From the NCBI RefSeq assembly GCF_040812395.1, contig NZ_JBFNXH010000003.1, forward strand, positions 496,001 through 560,000: 64,000 nt of DNA, given 5' to 3'. Both the position numbers and the translations under genes were made by a program. The number at the start of each line of letters is the position of its first letter. Position 1 is the first letter of the stretch. Positions 54,761 to 62,792 of the stretch are shown one piece after another. The stretch is from Paenibacillus_E sp040812395. GTDB taxonomy: Bacteria; Bacillota; Bacilli; Paenibacillales; NBRC-103111. The notes below the pieces were generated by a model, which ran no database searches, was not told the origin of the DNA, and saw only the letters and a program-made list of their open reading frames with translations.

Positions 54761-55008
54761 CTTTCTCCCCCATTCGCGAGAAAATAAGGAGGTACGCCTA
54801 AGTCCGCTTCGTGTATGTAAGCGCGCCCTCTCACGCGAGCTCCGAGACCCTCATGCTGGATAAAAACAACATCCGCCGCCGCAAAGCCAATTTGTGAGAA
54901 CAGGGAAAGCATTAAGCTTTTGGCCTCGGACTCGTCCCGGCATACGAAGAAGGTTTCAAGGTCAATGGCATCCATGATCTTAGCGAACGTCTCCTCATTT
55001 CTTATCAT
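54757..55008 (-). CDS. Small protein of unknown function in the Fur-flanked operon
   Basis: An 84-residue protein, not recognised. It is helical at the start (NEETFAKIMDAIDLETFFVC), followed by a possible Rossmann-like edge (AAADVVFIQHEGLGARVRGRAYIHEADLG). The start ATG at 55008 follows AGGTG by 6 bases; the longer frame up to 55221 reads through the preceding gene and is rejected. It overlaps that gene by 14 bases and the mutase by four (ATGA). The tight overlap with the mutase suggests an accessory subunit or partner, perhaps doing for this mutase what OraS does for ornithine aminomutase; this is speculation. Confidence 0.6.
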   Translation of the reverse strand: MIRNEETFAKIMDAIDLETFFVCRDESEAKSLMLSLFSQIGFAAADVVFIQHEGLGARVRGRAYIHEADLGVPPYFLANGGER

Positions 55009-55450
55009 TGCGTTCACCTGTTGGAATAAACTGTATCCTGTCTCCAACTTGGAGCCGTAATTCCAGACCTGTTTTCTCCTCTTCTCCGGTGACAACAATA
55101 TTAATATGATTCGGGACATGGGTTTCATCGTATCCGACGACTTTACCCTGCCATTTCTCACCGATGCGGACCTCATCTCCTGCGACAATAACGGCGCCTT
55201 GCTGTACTTCAAAAAAACCAAGATAACAGACCCGGTTCACCTGTGTGCCAGGTTCGGCACCGGGTTCCAGCGTCAAAATCAGCTCATGTATTTCATACTT
55301 CTTCAGGACTCGAGACCGGGCATGAAGCAGCTCTATGCCGCGATTCAATAGCCTGCCATCCAAAACCGTCACAATCTCCCCCGTCAATAATCTTCGTTCG
55401 GCAAAAGGATTAAACGTTAATAATCCTCCCGCATACGGATCTTTTCCCAT
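54995..55450 (-). CDS. Beta-rich protein of unknown function in the Fur-flanked operon
   Basis: A 151-residue acidic protein, not recognised. It appears all-beta with regular strands (GEIVTVLDGRLLNRGIELL, HELILTLEPGAEPGTQVNRV, AVIVAGDEVRIGEKWQGKVVGYD, LELRLQVGDRIQFIP), which could form a small barrel. One Cys and scattered His (THVPNHINIVV). No signal peptide, so cytoplasmic. ATG at 55450 has GGAGG close upstream, 30 bases after the PLP enzyme gene. Conserved position between the PLP enzyme and the mutase suggests a pathway role, not assignable by sequence reading. Confidence 0.65.
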   Translation of the reverse strand: MGKDPYAGGLLTFNPFAERRLLTGEIVTVLDGRLLNRGIELLHARSRVLKKYEIHELILTLEPGAEPGTQVNRVCYLGFFEVQQGAVIVAGDEVRIGEKWQGKVVGYDETHVPNHINIVVTGEEEKTGLELRLQVGDRIQFIPTGERNDKK

Positions 55451-55480
55451 AATTACCTCCTCTTATTATCCTTAAAAAGG

Positions 55481-56713
55481 CTATATACGCGCCAGCGCTT
55501 GCGCCAAATCGTCTATGAGATCGTCGGGATCCTCGATCCCGATCGAAAAACGGATCATACCCTCCGGAATCGCGCGTTCCGCCCTCTCCTCCGGTGTCAT
55601 GAAATAATAGGCCATCGCACTCATAGCCGTTACACTAATCAGACTTTCTACACCGCCTAGAGAGCTGGCGATTTTGGGAATAGTCATTGCGTCAACCAGA
55701 TCCCTTGCCTGCTTCAAGGTCCCCACTTCAAATGTAACAACGCCGCCAAAACCTTTCATTTGCAAAGTAGCGATTTCATGATCCGGATGAGAGGTTAGCC
55801 CTGGAAAATAGACACGTTGCACCTTCGGATGCTGTTCCAAAAATTCCGCGACACGCTGTGCCGTGTCGTTATGTCGATCCATCCGCAGCCCCATCGTCTT
55901 GAGCCCTCTGGCGACCCAATAGGCAATAGTCGGCTGAATCGTGCCGCCCATGATTTCCAGGCTTTCCCGCATGCGCACGATATCATCCGCTCGGCCCACC
56001 AGCGCACCGGCAATCACATCGTTATGCCCGCTCATAAATTTAGTCGCGCTATGAATCACCAGATCCGCTCCGTAATCAAGCGGGCGCAGATTGTAGGGGG
56101 TGGCAAACGTGCTGTCAACGATAAAATACAAATTTCTTTCCTTGCAGAAGGCTACGGTTCTATCCAGATCGATAACCCTTAAATGCGGGTTAGTTGGGGT
56201 TTCGGCAAAAATCACTTTTGTGTTCGGCCCGACCGCATCTTCCAACGCGGCAAAATCATTGATTTGCACATAGGTCGTTCCGATTCCCCATTTGGTCAAA
56301 TACTTATCTGCGAATTCTTTGATATGGAAATAAGGGTCGCCTACGATAACAAGGTGATCGCCTGCGGACAGCAAATCGAGCAGAGCCACTGACACTGCGC
56401 TCATGCCGCTTGCGGTGAGCAGTGCGGCTTCGCCTCCTTCCAGAGCGGCCAGCTTCTTTTCCACCGTTTGTTGCGTGGGGTTACCGGTTCGTCCGTATTT
56501 AAAACGGGGGTAACGCTCCTTTTCCGCATTGCTGAGTCCCTTTTTCTCCTGATAGTACTCAGCTAATTCTGTAGTACTGTGGAAATAAAAGTTAACGGTT
56601 TGTACGATAGGTGTCGTAATGCTGCCGTAAGGATTCCGAATCTCTTCCCCGGCGTGCACGATTTCCGTTAACGGTTTCCTCACGGCGCCTTTTTCTTGAA
56701 TTTGTCTCGTCAT
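55481..56713 (-). CDS. Cys/Met-metabolism PLP enzyme (cystathionine gamma-synthase/lyase type)
   Basis: A 410-residue fold type I PLP enzyme of the gamma-synthase/lyase family. KYGRTGNPT (73-80) binds the neighbouring subunit's cofactor, ASGMSAVS (101-108) holds phosphate, and VDSTFATP leads to the PLP lysine Lys225 in HSATKFMSGHND. Substrates of the family include O-acetylhomoserine, the MetX product; MetX ends the same operon. A gamma-replacement that adds an aminobutyrate unit to another molecule is thus an attractive but unproven role. ATG at 56713 overlaps the ornithine-cyclodeaminase-like gene's TGA by four bases. Methionine gamma-lyase activity is an alternative. Confidence 0.85.
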   Translation of the reverse strand: MTRQIQEKGAVRKPLTEIVHAGEEIRNPYGSITTPIVQTVNFYFHSTTELAEYYQEKKGLSNAEKERYPRFKYGRTGNPTQQTVEKKLAALEGGEAALLTASGMSAVSVALLDLLSAGDHLVIVGDPYFHIKEFADKYLTKWGIGTTYVQINDFAALEDAVGPNTKVIFAETPTNPHLRVIDLDRTVAFCKERNLYFIVDSTFATPYNLRPLDYGADLVIHSATKFMSGHNDVIAGALVGRADDIVRMRESLEIMGGTIQPTIAYWVARGLKTMGLRMDRHNDTAQRVAEFLEQHPKVQRVYFPGLTSHPDHEIATLQMKGFGGVVTFEVGTLKQARDLVDAMTIPKIASSLGGVESLISVTAMSAMAYYFMTPEERAERAIPEGMIRFSIGIEDPDDLIDDLAQALARI

Positions 56714-57744
56714 GTACGGATGATCTCTCCTTTGCCCCATAAGGGCAGTTTATTTCCAATCCCTTTCGCAACGGCTGTTCGATATATTCGTTCTGCCATG
56801 CAAATGTCAGTCACACCGAGTCCGATTCCGGAGAACATGATCTTTTCACTTGCCGACTCTCTGCCTGAAATTTGCCCATTCAAATAGTCTCCTAGGGTTC
56901 CGTGCAGACGGCTCCCGTCCCATTGCCCATGACTGGCCATCATGGCTAACGTCTGAACGCCTCTTCGCAATATTTGTTCCCAATCGTCTACATAGATTTT
57001 GTTAAAATCATGAACAGCTTCGAACGTACATTCATGCGTCCCTACTTGGGCATAAAAAACACCTTCCTTGAGCCATGCTTGTTGAATGATCGGCGTTAAA
57101 GATGAGGTCGCGGAGACGACCACATCTGCACCCTGCACAGCCGCTTCCGCTTGTCTGACAGCACGGATACTGCCATGGAACTGCGTGCTGTAACAAGCAG
57201 CCAGCTCTTGCGCTTTAAGATGCGTCCGGTTATAGATGCGAATCTCCTTCAAGCAGGGCAGAACCTCCATGAGCGACTGCAGATGCATCCTGCTTTGAAA
57301 TCCCGCCCCAATCAGGCCAAGCACTTCTGCTTGCGGATTAGCCAGAGCTTTGGCAGCAACGGCAGTGACAGCGGCAGTGCGGATTCCGGTAAGCAGCGTT
57401 CCATCCATAATGGCGATGGGCCGACCGTTACCATGGTTGACCAGTAGAATAAGCGAAGGAATTGCCGGAATGGATGAGGAATCGCATTCCTGTCCGACGC
57501 TGACCCACTTGACGCCCGCCATTTGGACGTCTCCGCCAACGTAGGCCGGCATCACCACGTAATGGGAGGAATGCTCTTGCTCTCCGAAAGGGGGAGACAA
57601 CGTTATTTTGGGCGGAAGCGCCGTTTCTCCGCCTGCATGAATAGCAAGCGCCTTGGAAACATCTGCGCGTGCTGCACTGGCATCCTCTCCATTGCAGGCT
57701 CGAACATCTTCCATCGTCAGATAAAGGACGGTATCTTCCTCCAA
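56710..57744 (-). CDS. Ornithine cyclodeaminase/SbnB-like NAD-dependent enzyme
   Basis: A 344-residue member of the ornithine cyclodeaminase/mu-crystallin family, whose members deaminate, cyclise or (SbnB) oxidatively release diamino acids. MAGVKWVSVG holds the substrate Lys79, LGLIGAGFQSRMHL (143-155) is the NAD loop, and VDDWEQ (252-257) carries the conserved Asp. The start is a TTG at 57744 with AGGAGG 7 bases upstream. First gene of the leftward operon, 70 bases from the Fur-type boxes. SbnB is part of the Fur-regulated staphyloferrin B cluster, an instructive parallel, but its partner SbnA is not present in this window. Confidence 0.85.
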   Translation of the reverse strand: MEEDTVLYLTMEDVRACNGEDASAARADVSKALAIHAGGETALPPKITLSPPFGEQEHSSHYVVMPAYVGGDVQMAGVKWVSVGQECDSSSIPAIPSLILLVNHGNGRPIAIMDGTLLTGIRTAAVTAVAAKALANPQAEVLGLIGAGFQSRMHLQSLMEVLPCLKEIRIYNRTHLKAQELAACYSTQFHGSIRAVRQAEAAVQGADVVVSATSSLTPIIQQAWLKEGVFYAQVGTHECTFEAVHDFNKIYVDDWEQILRRGVQTLAMMASHGQWDGSRLHGTLGDYLNGQISGRESASEKIMFSGIGLGVTDICMAERIYRTAVAKGIGNKLPLWGKGEIIRT

Positions 57745-57800
57745 CCTTTCACCTCCTCACGATCTACAAAAATTGTAAAAATTAGGATTGATTTTGATAG

Positions 57801-57837
57801 TGATAACGATTATCATAATAAATGATAACGATTATCA
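57801..57837. promoter_or_regulatory. Tandem Fur-type operator in the divergent promoter region
   Basis: Two identical copies of TGATAACGATTATCA lie at 57801-57815 and 57823-57837, 22 bases centre to centre. Each is a 7-1-7 inverted repeat differing from the Bacillus Fur consensus TGATAATNATTATCA at one base, and GATAGT/GATCAAT-like half-sites extend both ends. They sit between the two divergent operons (first genes at 57744 and 57905), so one repressor could control both. A related Fur-family protein (Zur, PerR) is less likely from the sequence. Confidence 0.82.
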
Positions 57838-57904
57838 ATATCATTTGTCAATTCATTTTTTTACATTAAGTTCCAAATGCCTACTCGATTAAGGAGCTGA
57901 TCTT

Positions 57905-59110
57905 ATGTCTGCCTCGCATGAACTTCACCAACAAGGTGAACGTTATCTCATGCCAACATTCAACCGCAGTCCCCTCATTCTGTCTCACGGTGAAGGGGCA
58001 CGCGTTTGGGATATGGAAGGAAAGCCATATCTCGATTTTCTCGGCGGCTTTGCGGTGAATACGCTTGGGCACTGTCATCCAAATGTCGTAAAAGCAGCAT
58101 CCGAGCAAATGAATCATCTCATCCATTCGTCCAACTTGTTTTACAACGAACCTGCCGTGCGTCTGGCAAAACTGCTGGTTGAACAAGGTGCTGGCGATCA
58201 ATTATTTTTTTGCCCCAGCGGCTCGGAAGCCGTGGAAGGCGCGATGAAGCTTGCCCGGAAATATGCCTATCGGCAAGGGAATTCTCACAAAACGCGATTT
58301 ATTACCGCGCTTCGTTCCTACCACGGACGCACCTTTGGCGCGCTGACGGCAAGCGGTAAACCTGAGATGCAGGAAGGGTTCGGCCCCCTTCTGGACGGAT
58401 TCAGCTATATCCCGTTCAACGATTTGAATGCTTTGGAACAAGCGATGGATGAAACGGTTTGCGCTGTTATTCTCGAACCGGTACAGGGGGAGGCCGGAGC
58501 GCATGTCGGTACGGCTTCTTTTCTAAAAGGGGCTAGAGCGCTCTGCGATCGATATGGAGCACTGCTGATTTGGGACGAGATTCAAACTGGTCTCGGACGG
58601 ACAGGCGCCTTTTTCGCGTATCAGCACGAAAGTGTAACGCCTGATATCCTCACGATGGCCAAAGGGATGTCCGGCGGCTTGCCGAATGCGGCATTCGCAG
58701 CTTCCTCCCAGGTGGCTTCCGCCTTCCGTCCCGGTGACCATGGGGCTACATTTGGAGCCAATCCTGTTGTTTGCGCAGCCGGCGTAGCCACAATCGAAAC
58801 CATTTTGCGCGAAAACTTGCTCGAGCATGTCCGGCAGATCGGAAGCTATCTCATGGGCCAGTTGCAGAGCTTGAAGTCTATCCATTCGTCAATCGTCGAT
58901 ATCCGCGGACGCGGCATGCTCATAGCAGTCGAGCTCTCTGCAAACAACAAACAGGTTGCGCAATTAGCAAGCGATCGGGGTCTGCTGCTTGGAGCGGGTG
59001 TAAACCAGACACTCCGTCTTCTTCCTCCTTTCATTATTTCGAAAAGTGATGTTGATGAAGCCGTTTCGATCCTTGACCAGGCACTTGCTAAAACAACTGT
59101 AGGTGTATGA
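57905..59110 (+). CDS. Class III PLP aminotransferase (acetylornithine-aminotransferase-like)
   Basis: A 401-residue fold type I aminotransferase. YLDFLGGFAVNTLGHCHP (42-59), SGSEAVEGAMKLARKY (105-120), LIWDEIQTGLGRTG (221-234) with the PLP Asp, and catalytic Lys253 in TMAKGMSGGLPNAA are all present. Relatives transfer amino groups to or from the omega position of ornithine, acetylornithine, GABA or diaminobutyrate. No other arginine genes are nearby, so a biosynthetic ArgD is unlikely. ATG at 57905 has AAGGAG 8 bases upstream. First gene right of the Fur-type boxes. Confidence 0.85.
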   Translation: MSASHELHQQGERYLMPTFNRSPLILSHGEGARVWDMEGKPYLDFLGGFAVNTLGHCHPNVVKAASEQMNHLIHSSNLFYNEPAVRLAKLLVEQGAGDQLFFCPSGSEAVEGAMKLARKYAYRQGNSHKTRFITALRSYHGRTFGALTASGKPEMQEGFGPLLDGFSYIPFNDLNALEQAMDETVCAVILEPVQGEAGAHVGTASFLKGARALCDRYGALLIWDEIQTGLGRTGAFFAYQHESVTPDILTMAKGMSGGLPNAAFAASSQVASAFRPGDHGATFGANPVVCAAGVATIETILRENLLEHVRQIGSYLMGQLQSLKSIHSSIVDIRGRGMLIAVELSANNKQVAQLASDRGLLLGAGVNQTLRLLPPFIISKSDVDEAVSILDQALAKTTVGV

Positions 59111-59129
59111 TGGAGGAGGAACTTACCTA

Positions 59130-60107
59130 ATGCGCCACATCAAGGCCGTATTATACGCAGATAACGCAAGGGAATATTACGAGAAGCTGCCTCCTCTCCC
59201 TGCTCATATTCACGTGCTGCCATGCACCAATGAAGATGAGGCTATTCAAGCAGTGTCAGATAGCCAAGTGCTTTGCTGTACGGGCATGTTTTTCCCGAAA
59301 AACATCTTCGCCGCCTGTCCCCAGTTGGAACTTCTGCATGCCATAAGCGTCGGCATGGAGCCGCTGCTCGGTCCGGATATTCTGGCCAGCAATGTCATCG
59401 TGACCAATTCCAAAGGAGCCAATGCGAAACCAGTTGCTGAGCATGCGTTGGCGCTCCTGCTGGGTCTTTCGCGGAATATTCATCGATCTGTACGAGCCCA
59501 GGTTCAAAAGAACTGGCAGCGCGAGAGCCTGCGCAGCGGATTCGAAATCGAAGGGCTCACGCTGGGCATAGTCGGACTTGGAGCCATTGGGCAGGAACTC
59601 GCGATCAAAGCGCACCATTTGGGAATGAATATTATGGCTTTGCGACGTGCCTCATCGGGCGTATTGCCAGATGCTTTAGCAGAACATATACGTCTGTACC
59701 CTATGGAACAGCTCCAATATGTATTAGAGAAGTCTGATTTTGTCGTTATTTGCCTTCCATTAACGGAAGAAACGAAAGGAATAATCGGGGAAGAACAATT
59801 CATGATGATGAAACCCACCGCCTACGTTTTGAATATTTCCCGGGGGCAGGTCATTGAGGAAGGGGCGTTAATAAAGGCTTTGCAGAAAAACTGGATTGCA
59901 GGAGCTGGATTAGATGTATTTAGCGTGCATCCGTTGCCGGATACCAGTCCGCTATGGGATATGCCGAATGTCCTGATAACTCCCTACATTTCTGCTTCTT
60001 CCCGCCAGACGATGGAGCGAGCCATGCGCATTTTTGCAGATAATCTGGATCGACTCTCCTACGGGCTTCCTTTACAGAACGTCGTAAACAAGCACATTGG
60101 CTATTAG
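59130..60107 (+). CDS. D-2-hydroxyacid-dehydrogenase-like protein with altered catalytic triad
   Basis: A 325-residue protein with the D-2-hydroxyacid dehydrogenase fold: substrate-domain start, NAD loop GLGAIGQ (149-155) and a conserved NISRGQV with Arg238. The other catalytic residues are changed. The usual DVFExEP is DVFSVHP (262-268), so the Glu is His267. The TPH motif is TPY, so the catalytic His is Tyr286. Ordinary ketoacid reduction therefore looks unlikely; an imine or other ligand may be handled, or it may only bind. ATG at 59130 has GGAGGAGG about 10 bases upstream and follows the aminotransferase by 19 bases in one operon. Confidence 0.8.
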   Translation: MRHIKAVLYADNAREYYEKLPPLPAHIHVLPCTNEDEAIQAVSDSQVLCCTGMFFPKNIFAACPQLELLHAISVGMEPLLGPDILASNVIVTNSKGANAKPVAEHALALLLGLSRNIHRSVRAQVQKNWQRESLRSGFEIEGLTLGIVGLGAIGQELAIKAHHLGMNIMALRRASSGVLPDALAEHIRLYPMEQLQYVLEKSDFVVICLPLTEETKGIIGEEQFMMMKPTAYVLNISRGQVIEEGALIKALQKNWIAGAGLDVFSVHPLPDTSPLWDMPNVLITPYISASSRQTMERAMRIFADNLDRLSYGLPLQNVVNKHIGY

Positions 60108-60112
60108 CATAC

Positions 60113-60164
60113 AAAAGCCGACTACTCATTCATTCCGCTTTCCAATGAGTAGTCGGCTTTTTCG
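60113..60164. terminator. Bidirectional intrinsic terminator
   Basis: AAAGCCGACTACTCATT...AATGAGTAGTCGGCTTT, a 17-base perfect stem with A and T runs, between the convergent dehydrogenase-like gene and the ABC transporter operon. Confidence 0.9.
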
Positions 60165-60166
60165 TC

Positions 60167-61123
60167 TTATAACAGATAATGACAGGCAACCAGATGATTG
60201 TCGTTGCGAATGGCTAATTCCGGCTCTTTGGCAAGGCAAAGCTCTGTCGCATAAGGGCATCTCGGATGATAACGGCATCCGGAAGGAGGCTGAACGGGGT
60301 CAGCGAGGTGCTGGGCGACCTCGGGCATCGGCCTGTTCATCTGACCATCCGACCATAACCTCGGCATGGCAGCCAGCAAGGTTTGAGAATAAGGATGGCA
60401 TGCTTCCAGATGAAACTGGGGCCCCTTCACAACCTCCACAATTTTCCCCATGTACATGACGGCAATCCTGTGAGAGATCTGTGCGACTCTGGCCAAATCA
60501 TGCGAAATAAACAAGTAACCATACCCTTGTTCCTTCTGCAATTGAGCGAGCAAATTGACGATCTGCCCTCCGACCGAAACGTCCAGCGCAGAAATAATCT
60601 CATCGCAAATGACGATCTCCGGTTCCAGAATGAGCGCTCGGGCAATATTTACCCGCTGGCATTGGCCTCGGCTCAGTTGCCCCGGGTAGCGAGCAAGCAG
60701 TTCTGGCAGCAAGCCGACCTTCTCGACCATTCTTCGAACCTTTTCTTGTCTCTCTGGCAGGCTGCCGATGCCAAAATAGATAAGAGGTTCCATCACGATG
60801 CGTTCAATTGTAAGATGAGGGTTTAAGGAATCAAGGGGATCTTGAAAAATAACCTGAACTTTTTTCCTAAGCTCTCTTTTTTGCTCACGAGAAAGCTTAT
60901 GAATCTCTTGTTCGCCCCAAAATATCTTTCCTTCCGTCAATGGTTCAAGAAAAGCCAAGCACCTGCCCAGCGTACTTTTTCCGCTGCCGCTCTCTCCCAC
61001 TAACCCTAGCGTCTCTCCACGCTTGATCTCCAGAGAAACGCCGCTTACGGCATGGACAGCGGTATTTGACCAAAGCCCTTTATGCTTGATGAAGTTTTTA
61101 TGTATATGTTGACAAGCCAGCAT
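60167..61123 (-). CDS. Oligopeptide/nickel-type ABC transporter ATPase (OppF/DppF-like)
   Basis: A 318-residue ATPase of the peptide/opine/nickel importer family. It has Walker A GESGSGKSTLGR, signature LSRGQCQRV (variant of LSGGQ), Walker B IVICDEIISALDVS and the H-loop FISHDLARV. The C-terminal oligopeptide domain holds a Cys cluster CRYHPRCPYATELCLAKEP, usual in this family. The initiation codon follows the OppD-like stop directly (TAA then ATG). Last gene of the ABC operon, convergent with the Fur-flanked rightward operon. The WalkerB/signature variants (SRGQ, DEII) are mild and probably functional. Confidence 0.88.
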   Translation of the reverse strand: MLACQHIHKNFIKHKGLWSNTAVHAVSGVSLEIKRGETLGLVGESGSGKSTLGRCLAFLEPLTEGKIFWGEQEIHKLSREQKRELRKKVQVIFQDPLDSLNPHLTIERIVMEPLIYFGIGSLPERQEKVRRMVEKVGLLPELLARYPGQLSRGQCQRVNIARALILEPEIVICDEIISALDVSVGGQIVNLLAQLQKEQGYGYLFISHDLARVAQISHRIAVMYMGKIVEVVKGPQFHLEACHPYSQTLLAAMPRLWSDGQMNRPMPEVAQHLADPVQPPSGCRYHPRCPYATELCLAKEPELAIRNDNHLVACHYLL

Positions 61124-61960
61124 TTACAACGCCACTTTCTGTCTCTTTTTCTCCTGCTTCTCTTCCCGCGCATCCTGCAGAACAGGAGCCATTTCTAACA
61201 AATGGCGCGTATAAGCATGCTGCGGATTCCGGAACAACTGCTGTACTTTTCCACATTCCACAATCTTTCCTTGATGCATGACCGCTACACGATCAGCCAC
61301 TTCCGCCACAACGGCTAAGTCGTGAGAAATAAATAGCATCCCCATGCCGAATGAGGCTTTCATCTTCCGGAACAGATTCAGAACATGGGCCTGAACGGTA
61401 ACATCCAAGGCGGTAGTCGGTTCATCCGCAATAAGCAATTTGGGACGGTTCAGAAGCGCCATCGCAATCATTACGCGCTGCAGCATGCCTCCGCTGAGTT
61501 CATAAGAGTAACTTTTCATTTGTCTTACCGGGTCCGGGAGCCCGACCCACTCCAGCATTTCTATCGCCATTTGCTTTTTCGAATGGGCAGAGCCTTCCTT
61601 GATGGATTCCGTTAATTGATCGCCGAGCCGCATCAGCGGATGGAATGCGCTCATCGGATCCTGGAATACCATGGCGGTGTCGCGCCCGCGCAAGGTTCTC
61701 ATCTCCCGCTCCGATAGCTTCAGGAGGTCTCGGTCCTCCAGCCAAATTTCACCGCTATGAATGTTTCCCGGTTTTTGAATCAGACGGAGAATAGCATGGG
61801 CCAGCGTACTTTTCCCACAGCCGCTTTCCCCTACGATCGCTAATGTTTCTCCCTTCTCCAATTGGAAACTAATTCCATTTACTGGAAATAGGTCCGTATG
61901 ACTAGCAGCATAAGAGGTTCGCAGTTCATTAATCTCAAAGAACGGCCTGCGTTTGTTCAT
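61124..61960 (-). CDS. Oligopeptide/nickel-type ABC transporter ATPase (OppD/DppD-like)
   Basis: A 278-residue ATPase with Walker A GESGCGKSTLAH, signature LSGGMLQRVM, Walker B LLIADEPTTALDV and H-loop ISHDLAV, working with the OppF-like subunit as a pair. It is shorter than usual because the C-terminal oligopeptide domain with its Cys cluster is missing (ends KKRQKVAL), as in some nickel/opine importers. ATG at 61960 follows GGCAGGAG; the longer frame to 62029 lies inside the permease gene, which it overlaps by 26 bases. Confidence 0.87.
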   Translation of the reverse strand: MNKRRPFFEINELRTSYAASHTDLFPVNGISFQLEKGETLAIVGESGCGKSTLAHAILRLIQKPGNIHSGEIWLEDRDLLKLSEREMRTLRGRDTAMVFQDPMSAFHPLMRLGDQLTESIKEGSAHSKKQMAIEMLEWVGLPDPVRQMKSYSYELSGGMLQRVMIAMALLNRPKLLIADEPTTALDVTVQAHVLNLFRKMKASFGMGMLFISHDLAVVAEVADRVAVMHQGKIVECGKVQQLFRNPQHAYTRHLLEMAPVLQDAREEKQEKKRQKVAL

Positions 61961-62792
61961 GGAATATCTCCTGCCTTTCGTTAGAATCCGGGCGTTTCCA
62001 TCTTCGCTCCAACCAGTTGCCACATGCATTCACGGCCAGCACCGAGCAAGCCAAAGTGAGTGTTGGGAAGAACACCGTCCACCATGCTTGCAGAAAATAC
62101 GGGTGACCCTCAGCGATCATCAAGCCCCAAGTCGGAATTGGCGGCTGTAAGCCAATGCCCAAGAAGCTTAACGTAGACAGAATGCCAATCGCCGTGCGAA
62201 AGGAGAAGGTGCTCAGAATGAGCGCAACCGGTATCATATGAGGCAGCACATGCATGCGGAGTATGGCCCGTTTGGTTCCGCCCAAGACGTATGCGGCTTT
62301 GATGAAACCGCGTCCCCGAATTCCTCTGGCTTCATCATAAACGATCCATAAAAACTGGCCCCAAAGAGCAAAAAACATGGAGAGCACCATCCCCGTGCTT
62401 CCGTTGCCAAACAAAGCGACCACAATCATGGGGAGCCACCGAATCGGAAACACGACAGATATTTGTCCGATAAATAAAATAATCGGTGTGAGAACGGGAA
62501 AAACATGGAAGCCAGCCAGCATCCCCATGATGGTCCCAATGAGCATAGCGAGCAAAACCGCTATACAAGACAAGCCGATCGTGATTCCCGAAGCATAAAG
62601 CAATCGGCTAAACACATCACGTCCCAGATGATCCGTCCCCATCACGAATGATACAGACGGCTTCGTCAATTTGGCACCGACAAAAGGGGCTGTCGGATCG
62701 TACAAATGTCCTTTAAAAGCAACAGCTAACACGATCATACATGCAAGAATTACAAGGATATATGCGATCTTTTTCAAATTGAATGTTCTCAT
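61935..62792 (-). CDS. ABC transporter permease (OppC/DppC/NikC-like)
   Basis: A 285-residue permease with six helices. The N-terminal cytoplasmic stretch is short. HPYxPTAPFVGAK and MGTDHLGRDVFSRLLYASGITIGLSCIAVLLA are the family opening, and YDEARGIRGRGFIKAAYVLGGTKRAILRMHVLPHMIPV is the EAA coupling loop. The ATG at 62792 overlaps the OppB-like stop by four bases with GGGAGAG upstream; the longer frame to 62903 is not used. Confidence 0.88.
   Translation of the reverse strand: MRTFNLKKIAYILVILACMIVLAVAFKGHLYDPTAPFVGAKLTKPSVSFVMGTDHLGRDVFSRLLYASGITIGLSCIAVLLAMLIGTIMGMLAGFHVFPVLTPIILFIGQISVVFPIRWLPMIVVALFGNGSTGMVLSMFFALWGQFLWIVYDEARGIRGRGFIKAAYVLGGTKRAILRMHVLPHMIPVALILSTFSFRTAIGILSTLSFLGIGLQPPIPTWGLMIAEGHPYFLQAWWTVFFPTLTLACSVLAVNACGNWLERRWKRPDSNERQEIFHEQTQAVL

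Noticed and set aside
54757..55221. Long version of the small gene before the mutase (154 codons)
   Set aside because: Its first 71 codons overlap the upstream gene in another frame and read as a shadow; the ATG at 55008 has a ribosome site.
57905..59110. Aminotransferase as ArgD of arginine synthesis
   Set aside because: No arginine genes are nearby and it is led by Fur-type boxes; a role within the local cluster is more likely.
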